Source: Zarea fungicola (taxonomy: Eukaryota; Ascomycota; Sordariomycetes; Hypocreales; Cordycipitaceae). From it: a DNA stretch of 64,000 bases. Below the pieces are notes generated by a model. The model ran no database searches. It saw nothing but the letters and a program-made list of their open reading frames with translations, and was not told the DNA's origin. The stretch is from assembly GCA_900169235.1 (NCBI GenBank), contig FWCC01000082.1:248001-312000 (forward strand), in the 5' to 3' direction. Of the stretch, positions 56,101 to 64,000 are shown in pieces. Positions within the stretch are counted from its first letter, which is position 1; each line of letters starts with the position of its first letter. The position numbers and the translations under genes are program-made.

Positions 56101-57111
56101 TTAGGCTACTCTTNNNNNNNNNNNNNNNNNNNNNNNNNNNNNNNNNNNNNNNNNNNNNNNNNNNNNNNNNNNNNNNNNNNNNNNNNNGATATTAATGCGC
56201 AGGGCGGCCAGTATGGCAACGCTCTTCAGGCTGCCTCATCACAAGGTCATGAGACATCTATTAAGCTACTCTTAGATGGGGGAGCAGCTGTCAACACACA
56301 GGGTGGCCACTTTGGCAATGCTCTTCAGGCTGCTTCATATCACGGGCACGAGGCAACTGTTAAGCTACTCTTAGATGGGGGAGCAGCTGTCAATGCACAG
56401 GGCCGGCATGGCAATGCTATTCAAGCTGCCTCATATCGCTGGCACGAGGCAACTGTTGGACTACTTTTGGATTATGGTGCTCATCTGGCAAACACGGATA
56501 ACCACGGCTCTACACTGCTTCATACTGCTATTACAAATCCCGTAGTCCTCAAGCAGTTGCTCTTGCGAGGGGCAAATCCAAATGTGAAGGACCGCTGTGG
56601 ACGCACACCTTTAGTTCATGCTGCTGCGCGCGGCGACGAATGGGACTGCATTCAGCTCCTCCTCGAACATGGTGCACTTGTTGGCGCGCAGGACAACTAC
56701 GGCTGCACAGCGCTCCAGGCCGCCGTCAAAAACGGACACACCGACGTGGCTAAAATTCTTCTGGCAAGAGAAGACGGAGATCTCGACGCTGTCGATGCGA
56801 TGGGTCGGTCGGTGTCGTGGTGGGCCGCCAAGACAGGAAATACCGAAATCATGGACATTTTGGCGCAGCGTGGCCTGGTGGCCACTGAACTTACAGCAGG
56901 CGATGCACTGACCGTTCTCTTTACAATCGAGAATGACAAATCCTGGAGAATCTGCGATACTTGTCTTCGCGGAATTTCCGTTGAAGTATCCTATTATCAC
57001 TGTGGCACATGCGATGGTGGCGACTTTGACATCTGCCTGGACTGTTACGAAGGCGGTCTTCGCTGTCACGAAAAATCTCATACACTGACTTTGTCAATTA
57101 AGAACGGGTAG
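53103..57111 (+). CDS. NLR-like receptor: nucleoside phosphorylase-NACHT-ankyrin-ZZ
   Basis: Four exons, 53103-53994, 54046-54219, 54286-55120 and 55178-57111; the last is interrupted by an N run (56114-56187). Residues 1-350 form a PNP/UDP phosphorylase domain: [41 protein letters not shown] and RGISDYADS, whose Asp is the usual catalytic acid. A NACHT domain follows: P-loop GMPGCGKT at about 435-442 and Walker [11 protein letters not shown] near 530. Then helices ([23 protein letters not shown]) lead to ankyrin units from about residue 860. The C-terminus is a ZZ-type zinc finger (CDTC, CGTC, CLDC, then C and His ligands). Fungal NLRs of this plan are linked to self/non-self recognition and regulated cell death. 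The acidic insert near residues 105-125 is unusual. Confidence 0.92.
56114..56187. other. Assembly gap (74 N)
   Basis: Seventy-four unknown bases lie inside the ankyrin array. The frame before it and after it differ: a continuous frame needs 1 plus a multiple of three N. With 33-codon units the expected missing length is 13 or 13 + 99k bases, so 74 is probably an estimate and not the real length. Confidence 0.95.
56188..56460 (+). repeat. Near-identical 99-bp ankyrin-coding units
   Basis: Units after the gap share long identical stretches; one 33-base identical block starts at 56262 and again at 56361, exactly 99 bp apart. Flanks differ mainly at a few codons. This sameness at the DNA level suggests recent duplication or gene conversion. 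It is also the probable cause of the assembly gap. Confidence 0.9.
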
Positions 57112-57800
57112 CTCATACATTGCTCGGGGTGGTACGCTCGTGAATTTAATGACCTTTGTGTCAACTGCTGGTCGGAAGTTGTATGCATTATCCTGACACG
57201 CACACTGGACAAAAATCTGTATACATGACCAAATTCCTGTGCCCAAGAAATAAAACCCCGCTCAGCATCTGACTGTTCAAATTTTAGTCTAGTAAACAAT
57301 GCTACAAACCAAGTGAAAAAGCAATAGCTCAGAAGCGTTTCATGGTAGCAAAGCTCCGAAGAATGCCAGCCTCAATCAATGGCTCCGACGTAGGCTCTCG
57401 CCGTGTTTCGCTCGGGTTTGTTCAACAGCAACAAGAAATATGGATGTGAGCTGGTTCGGACACACAGCTGCTGTTCTCCAGAAATGAGGGAGGTTTAAAA
57501 TTCTTTCTGTGTCGGTTCCCCTTCCATTTTAAGCACCATCGTCGGCGATCCCAAGTCAGTGGAAGGGCGTAGAGCGGGGATCTAAACTAAGGAGGCAAAG
57601 AGAACACTGTGAGCATCACAAATGACGTTATGTAGCTTCCAGTGGCTTTGAGGTGGATTTTTAGTCATCTGAACGCCGTCAAAATGATAAAGTCGGCTGC
57701 TGCCTCCCTGCGCCTAGACACCGTAGGCAGCTTATCCATTGATCGAGCACATTATTTCTCCTAACTATACCATTCTTGACCTATTAACTTGACCAAAAAC
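57112..57800. other. Intergenic, no gene seen
   Basis: Some 690 bp between the NLR-like gene and the hydrolase, both rightward. No open frame of interest. Confidence 0.4.
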
Positions 57801-58655
57801 ATGATGCAGCATATTGTCAACAGGAACACCATTGTGAATGGTCAAAGAATTGCTTATGGTAGCTGTGGAAAGGGTGAGCCCGTGGTTCTTTTGCACGGCA
57901 CGCCGTCCTCCTCCCTTATATGGCGAAGTGTTGTACCTCGCCTTGTTGATGCAGGCTTTGAGGTATACTTTTTTGATCTTCTCGGTTTCGGCATGTCGGA
58001 AAGGCCATGGGATTCGGCAGTTGATACATCGATGACGGGGCAGGTACCAGTAGTCGAGGCCATGCTTCTGCACTGGGAATTGACCACGTTTCACTTGGTT
58101 GCGCATGATATTGGCGGGGGTATTGCTCAGCGATTCGCTGTTTCGTCGCCCGATCGACTACGATCCCTGACGTTGATTGACACAGTGTCTTTCGACAGCT
58201 ATCCGTCAAAGCGGACACAAGAGCAGATGCAAAAAGGGCTTGAAACACTCATCAAGGCCGAAAATGAGGAGCACCGCGATCAGTTCCGTGAGTGGCTTCT
58301 TTCAGCTGTGTATGATGCGAATTCATTCCAAGAATCCAGCCTAGAAACATTTCTTGGCTACATATCTGGCCCCATAGGACAATCGAGTCTATTTCAGCAC
58401 CAAATTCGCCACTATGATCCAAAGCATACTCTAGAAGTTGCTTCAAGGCTTCATGAGCTAGGGAACATTCCTGTTCAAATTATATGGGGAGCGGATGACG
58501 CGTGGCAACTATTACACTGGGCAAGAAAGCTACACGAAGCTATCCCTGGCTCTGCCCTCCATGTTTTAGAGAGGTGTGGACACTTTTCGCCAGAAGATCG
58601 GCCAGAAGAAATCGCTAGACTTTTCATCGACTTTGCGAAAAGAGAGACCGAGTAA
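57801..58655 (+). CDS. Asp-nucleophile alpha/beta hydrolase, haloalkane dehalogenase type
   Basis: A single exon of 284 residues; ATG 57801 (a second ATG follows immediately). The nucleophile elbow is AHDIGGG with Asp103 in place of the usual Ser, as in haloalkane dehalogenases and epoxide hydrolases. The acid candidate is Asp232 in IWGADDAW, and the base is His261 in CGHFSPED. HGTPSSS near residue 32 forms the oxyanion hole. A helical cap lies in the middle (residues about 135-205). Activity toward a haloalkane is not proven; an epoxide or fluoroacetate-like substrate is possible. It is 690 bp from the NLR-like gene, with no sign of a functional link. Confidence 0.88.
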   Translation: MMQHIVNRNTIVNGQRIAYGSCGKGEPVVLLHGTPSSSLIWRSVVPRLVDAGFEVYFFDLLGFGMSERPWDSAVDTSMTGQVPVVEAMLLHWELTTFHLVAHDIGGGIAQRFAVSSPDRLRSLTLIDTVSFDSYPSKRTQEQMQKGLETLIKAENEEHRDQFREWLLSAVYDANSFQESSLETFLGYISGPIGQSSLFQHQIRHYDPKHTLEVASRLHELGNIPVQIIWGADDAWQLLHWARKLHEAIPGSALHVLERCGHFSPEDRPEEIARLFIDFAKRETE

Positions 58656-59716
58656 AGGGTGGATTGACCTGACTATGGGGTTGCCAAGATTTGACGGGTC
58701 TGTAGCAAACTCGCGCTGACATTGTAAGAGAAAATAATTGGTGCATTTAGAGGCGATAAAACTTTGGGTTATGGAATGATTTCTCCGTGACTGACCTCTC
58801 ATTTGATAATTGATAATCTTTTTCTATACAATTTTAAGATTCGTTAATGCATAGTTCCTTCCGTTGCAAGTACGTTCTCGAACCACGAAGAGCGGAATAG
58901 AGGGCAGCAAGCTTTCTTCCATATCCATTTGATGGGGCAGTTTCTGTTTTACAAACGACATTGTGCTGTTTCATAGTATCATACTAGGTGTCTTGTATGC
59001 GCCGTGCAACGTATCAATGTCCGCCTTGGTGCAGTACGGCGCGGTGCAGCTATGCCCAGTAATTCGGTTCCAATCTTTATGTCGTAAGTTTGTAGTTACA
59101 GAAAAAGCCGCCTTCGGCTACGCCTTCTTTAATGAAGCGAACATTACCAAAGAGTGACGGCGTGGTGAGTGTTGTTGCATGGAGCGGTGTGATTGTTGCA
59201 GCTAACTGAACATGAGGTAACATTGTAGAAAGGCATTTTGATTGTCTAATTTGCTGTAATTAGTGTATTTTGCTACATAATCCTGATTTTTACTCCTATT
59301 TATAGCCAATTGTTCTTGGAATGTACATATTACATGGTTGCTGCGACTCGGACTCGGCTGATCACAGATCTCAACCGGTCAAAGATGAGCTAATCTCACC
59401 GGAACTATAGAAAACCGACACGCCAAAGAGTACAGCCAGTGCGAAGTCTACATGTAATTTATGGAGAACCTGACTCGGGAGATTCTTGCTGGTGGCGACA
59501 GTCGGGTTTGACGGATCAAATTAGGCCATCATCCCCAGAGTTTCACCAATAAAACCCCGGAGGAGTTAACTAGTCACAAGGTAATGCAAAGATGATCCCA
59601 AAGGCCCATTAGTTCCATTTATTGACAGTTAGACGATCAGAACACCGGGCTAACAGTGGAGGTCCGCTAGAGTACCAAAGCACTCAGGTAGATGTCATTT
59701 TCTTGGGCTAAGCGCT

Positions 59717-60012
59717 ATGTTGGTTGAGTGGGTGGCCCTTCAGAGGTATGTAGACAAGGCAATCCCGCGATTAAATTCCGCGTGCAACACCCTCCCAGGC
59801 AAGGTGGGGTGGGAAACAAGTACCCCATCAAGGCCGAAGGCTTGTCGGACTTTGTCCGCCGCCTATTCTGTCAGGGGATCATCTCCGTTATTGCCCGGTA
59901 TCCTGACACACAGACGCTCATCCACCCTCTGTGGTTTGCCTTGCAGGGCAGATCTCTTGTTGGGAAGCAGACCCTCCCAACGACACCACCGACAGACCCG
60001 CCAAAGAACTAG
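59717..60012 (+). CDS. Very small two-exon candidate gene
   Basis: Exons 59717-59745 and 59799-60012 join in phase across a 53-nt intron with GTATGT donor and CCCAG acceptor, giving 80 residues. The second exon has coding-like third positions and reads AEGLSDFVRRLFCQGIISVI, then HPLWFALQGRSL. I recognise no family. It may be a true small gene, the surviving end of a larger dead gene, or an artefact; no strong start context is seen. Confidence 0.28.
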
Positions 60013-61583
60013 TTAGCCAGAGTTCCTTGCTCATAGAAGTGGGCACTTGTAGTTGACACTGATGATTAAGCCTTTAAGACGTCGGGATACAGATCATCCT
60101 GCTCTACGTGACGAAGGCACATTTCAACAACGATACTGGCGAATGCTGTGGAGATTTTCAATCGTATTTACTCTAATAGCTTCTTTAGCAGGAAGGCTAC
60201 TACCTAGATTAAATGAAATTGCGTGAGCTGGTGAGATTAAGCATATGCTCATTTGAGCCGCTCCCCCAACCAATTTAGAATGAATTGCTTTGACATATCA
60301 GTGGCTTTGCAAACAATGATCTTTTTAATTTACGGATGCTGCCCTAAAGAAGCCTCCATTCAATCCGCCAAGGCGATGGCACGGCAATACTGCCACGTTT
60401 CACATCCACCCCTGGCAGATTTGCATCCTTGCCTAAGCAATTTATAATAGATTAATAACCTCTGCATCTAATTTTGGACCACATCGTGTTGTGCCATCTG
60501 CCATCAAGTCAGAAAGCTCATTACACGAGTAGAGAACGTCCATTTACTAATTTGACGATAAAACTGGAACAATTGGTTAAGAGTAGCAGATCGAAGGAGA
60601 CACGGCCACAGCCCGCGGAGTATCTTTCGGTGGCAAAATCATTCTACCGGATAGCCATGACGAACTCAACCCCATATTAGCAGGGTTAAAACTTTTAGAT
60701 GTTGCCTAAAACTGGGATTAAGATTTCGAAGTGGGAGCTAATAGATGTATAGGGTCGTTTGCGAGTGTGAGTTCCGGACAAGGAGGCCATGTATAGAGGA
60801 TTCCAAACAGCAACTAGTGGTAATAGTAGTGGTGTCGACATCATGGATTGCGAATTGGCAAGTGCGCCCTAAGCAACAGAGGATACAAGGCTAGTATAAG
60901 CGAACTGAAACTATCGACGAATTCATCGTAGGCATTTGGAGCAACGCAACGGTAATTGGCGGGCTTTCTTGTTACTGTCCGTCGCATTGTCGGCGTAATC
61001 AAAACGGAAGCTGGTTCGGTAATGAGAATCCCTTCCCTGAGACCCAGTAGGCGTACTCCATGTCTCCTTGTCCTGAGAGGGGTGTAGGGCTTCAGCGGGA
61101 GAGAGTGTGTGCCCCCATCTTGCTCGGCCTGGCATCCTTTTATTGCCTAGTGAATGTAAGATGGCTTTAGTAACAAACAGACGACTGCCGGTGAATTGTG
61201 CAGAAGCGTGAAACGTCAGTGGTTTTGGCCTAAATGTTGGCCGCAGCCTCCACTGCTCTGTTTGGTCCAGTCAGAGTTGGAGCATGATGATCATGATGCA
61301 CTGAAGTGGTAAGCAGCTAGTCAAATATGCAGCCACTTATGAGATCAATATAGTGCCTTGTGGCTATAGGTCATATTGGAACAAAATGGAAATAGTTAAC
61401 TAGTTTGAACCCAGCCGCTGTCGGGGAACCAAATCAGATAACAGCCTACAACGGCTGCGTAGTTATTTACCCATTGTTGGAGGTTTCAAGTAAACTTTCA
61501 TAGACAAATCATCCATAATTGATCTTCATTCCGGACATGTAAGTGGTATCAAAACTCATTTACAGGTTGTGCAAGGGTCGAGA

Positions 61584-61611
61584 GCAAAGGGCAAAGGGCA
61601 AAGGGCAGAGG
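61584..61611. repeat. GCAAAGG heptamer array
   Basis: Three exact GCAAAGG units and one imperfect GCAGAGG run head to tail in intergenic DNA. Confidence 0.85.
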
Positions 61612-61958
61612 TCTTGAACATTACCAAGACATACAAAGCCGTGGAAGAGAGTGCTTCAAGACTTTAACAGCCAATAGTAGCCATAGTCCAGAGCTCAGTG
61701 ATTCGAGTCCGCGGACTTTGCTTCAGAGAGTAGGGGAGGTGGAGAACCAGGTGGTTCAAATGCGCAGGGGAATGCACTTGTACGCTGACGTAGATTTAGC
61801 GGCATCTAGAAGCTATTCTAGGCTACTTGAGTGGGCACATTGTGGCTGCGGCAAGGACAACGCCGAATTGCACACCCCTTCTGAGAAGTTTTGGCGGCTC
61901 TTACTGGCCGTTGTTGTAGGCCGGTCGGTACTTGATAATTGACGAATAATACACCAAG

Positions 61959-62002
61959 TGTAATTCCCCTGTAATTCCCCTGTAATTCCCCTGCAATTCC
62001 CC
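61959..62002. repeat. TGTAATTCCCC 11-bp array, four copies
   Basis: Four adjacent copies, the last changed to TGCAATTCCCC. It lies about 190 bp upstream of the Zn2Cys6 gene start, so it may fall in its promoter. Confidence 0.9.
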
Positions 62003-62187
62003 TTGCCCGCAGTATGACGGTCCACCTTATTTACACCTACAGAAACACATAAGTAGCATCTGCACTCCACCTCCCTCACGTCGTGGATTTCTTACAGCCG
62101 TTTTCAGTAGTTTAAGGGCGTTTCTATCGCTGACACTAAACAAAGTTTGTTTACTTGGTTACGAAAAGCCGAGCACCTGACACGAAC

Positions 62188-63337
62188 ATGCCTCGCTGCC
62201 CACCAACTCACGGCCTGAGAATGGGTTCTAATAAGTTTCAAATAAATAAGGTTGAAAACGACAGAACAAAGAAGGACTCTTGCAAGCCGTTCAAGCTCTC
62301 AGACACAGACAGGGCCACTAAGCGCACTAGCAGCACTCTTGCTGCACATCACCGTGAAATCCACTCTGACGCTGGTGGCAGAGAAGGCCGCCAGAGGAGA
62401 GTCTGGAAAGCCTGTGACCGGTGTCGAATGAAGAAGGCAAAAGTATGATGCCAACCCTACTGTGTTTTGGTTTCATGAGGCTAACTTGTACTCCTATTAG
62501 TGTGATGGCGAGTTTCCCTGCAGGCGATGCAAGGAAGATGGGTTTGTATGCACTACTAGCCTCAGAAAGATGGAGTACAAGCAAATGCCTAAGGGGTATG
62601 CTACGTGAAATGCGGCATATGATTGTTGTATACTGACAATACTCATTAGCTACGCTGAAGTTCTCGAAAATACGCAACTCACCCTTATTGCAACAATTCA
62701 GAAGCTCTATTCAATGGTTCGCAATGCACAACCTTGGGAGCTTGGCGAGCCTGCCATTAACGCCTGTGGTCAGCCAATCATTCAGGATATCGCACAAAAG
62801 CTTAACTGCTTTCGAGCCAATTCTGACATAGATCTTCCCATCCACCTGGTCTTTCCTCAGGATAGGGCTAGCATGGCGGAGCTGGCGCGGCAACTTGAAC
62901 TACAGCAGACACACGAACAAGAGGCCCATGGTGCAATTTCTTCCACTGGTGCAACAACGGACAGCGAATTCTCTCTGTACAACCATACCGACTGCTCGCC
63001 GTCGTCGAGTTTTGACCCATATGAATTTGAGCAAGACTACCCGGCGATCGTCTCGACGGGCTACAATTCACTGTCACTCTCTCCTCACAGTTTTGCCAAC
63101 GATGGTGATTTGGGGCTGAGTGCACTACCAATTGATTTCGATGCTGTCGACATGCTTCAGTTACAGCATTCTTCCTCTGACTCTTCCCCTTGGGCCGCTG
63201 TAGTTCCCAAGTTACAGCAACAAAATCGACAAAACCCTTGTGCAATGTCCATGTCCTTTGCACCGCAGCCGATCACGTTTAGACATCAATTTATGACAAA
63301 CGAGAGCTTTCCAATTATTTTTGAACAACCTGGCTGA
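62188..63337 (+). CDS. Zn2Cys6 transcription factor, Fcr1-like
   Basis: Three exons, 62188-62442, 62501-62595 and 62650-63337, encode 345 residues. The zinc cluster spans the first intron: CDRCRMKKAK joins CDGEFPCRRCKEDGFVC, giving six Cys. After it, YAEVLENTQLTLIATIQKLY and WELGEPAINACGQPI match the small group of fungal regulators annotated as fluconazole-resistance-like. The C-terminal third is Ser/Gln-rich and acidic, likely activating. The usual fungal_trans middle domain is absent, which is normal in this short group. Splice donors are GTATGA and GTATGC. The basal promoter lies close to the TGTAATTCCCC array. Confidence 0.88.
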
Positions 63338-64000
63338 CCATTCCATGAAGCGCGGATTGACAGCTGAGACTGGGCGTTCTGATGACTTGCGATAGCTTCA
63401 ACAAGCGATTCTTTGCGACTATAGATTGAAGAACAATATTTCTTCATCATGCATGCAAGGGTGGATTAGATTGCGTGTAAAATTGATGGTTGTTATAGTT
63501 ATTGTCTCAGAAAGAAGAACTGATTCCTGAAGATATAAACTGCACTTTTCTTCGCAGTGTTTCATTACCAACTATCTGCTGTAAGATTGAGAATTGGAAA
63601 CTATATTGTACTGCATCTTTTGGTTGAGGAAGAGTATAGAAGAGACCCAGAAATAATTACATATAAAGCTATCCGAGTCACAGCAATTCACTGAATGAAT
63701 ATGATAGTTTTCGCAAGGTTGGCCCAGGACTGCACTGCATCAGCGTGACATTTCCCCTAATCCGTACCATTCGGACACTCCCATAACTTCAATCTTACAT
63801 CTCAAACCAGTTAGTGAAATTAATAAAGACAGTGAAGCATTGCAAACTAAAGGCGGAATGGCAACAATGATGCCGGTATGCATTGCCGGTCTAATTTGCC
63901 GGAGGCGGTCGGTGCCACCGACTTCAAAAATGCACTACTATTCTACAAAGGGTAATGAAGGCGATAACTCCCCTCTTGCCCGGACGGGATAACCGACTGC
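63338..64000. other. No gene seen at window edge
   Basis: The last 660 bp contains the 3' flank of the transcription factor gene and AT-rich DNA. No open frame of interest; a gene starting beyond the edge cannot be seen. Confidence 0.45.

Larger units (their letters stand above)
58656..62187. other. Gene-poor region (3.5 kb)
   Basis: AT-rich in parts. It contains a tiny two-exon candidate (59717-60012), a heptamer array at 61584-61611 and an 11-bp array at 61959-62002. No other supported gene. The stretch before 62188 should hold the Zn2Cys6 gene promoter. Confidence 0.45.

Noticed and set aside
57112..58700. Biosynthetic or defence cluster around the NLR-like gene
   Set aside because: The flanking genes (phosphate symporter, hydrolase, distant Zn2Cys6 factor) share no pathway signature and are separated by ordinary intergenic DNA.

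Overview
The window looks like nuclear DNA of a filamentous ascomycete (Pezizomycotina), most likely a sordariomycete and perhaps Hypocreales. The reasons are short GT-AG introns of about 50-130 nt with CTAAC-like branch sites, a pyrimidine-rich 5' leader on the phosphate carrier gene, gene spacing of 1-6 kb, and fungal families: an RNA-silencing type RNA-dependent RNA polymerase, Sda1, a Pho89-type permease, a Zn2Cys6 factor and a nucleoside phosphorylase-NACHT-ankyrin receptor. The order-level placement is an inference from style, not from a search. No tRNA, rRNA, CRISPR array or intact transposon was found.

Layout. 0.6-13.1 kb: a membrane-anchored F-box protein (-), a small H...C protein (+), a 1,260-residue RNA-dependent RNA polymerase (-), a fusion of two dimeric alpha/beta-barrel modules to an alpha/beta hydrolase (+), and an ankyrin protein (-). 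13.1-19.5 kb: no supported gene, several short tandem repeats. 19.5-22.3 kb: a GPI-anchored, His/Ser/Thr-repeat wall protein (-). 22.3-28.3 kb: a second gene-poor block. 28.3-46.9 kb: mostly housekeeping and metabolic genes: a zinc alcohol dehydrogenase, a second small H...C protein, the mitochondrial phosphate carrier, an unrecognised six-exon gene, a SIMPL-domain protein with a long coiled insert, a nucleotidyltransferase-fold protein, an unrecognised 259-residue protein, a FucP-type sugar permease and the ribosome-biogenesis factor sda1. 47-51 kb: a gene-poor block ending at a Na+/phosphate symporter. 53.1-57.1 kb: the most striking gene, an NLR-like receptor (nucleoside phosphorylase, NACHT, ankyrin, ZZ finger) with an assembly gap inside its ankyrin array. 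57.8-58.7 kb: an Asp-nucleophile hydrolase (haloalkane dehalogenase type). 58.7-64 kb: sparse sequence with one very small candidate gene and a Zn2Cys6 transcription factor.

The genes do not form one pathway or an obvious biosynthetic cluster. Two themes stand out: self/non-self or genome defence (RNA-dependent RNA polymerase, NLR-like receptor, cell-surface repeat protein) and phosphate handling (mitochondrial phosphate carrier, plasma-membrane phosphate symporter), but nothing in the sequence ties the members of either theme together. Multi-exon models were built by hand from splice signals and reading-frame phase; exon coordinates are given in each entry.
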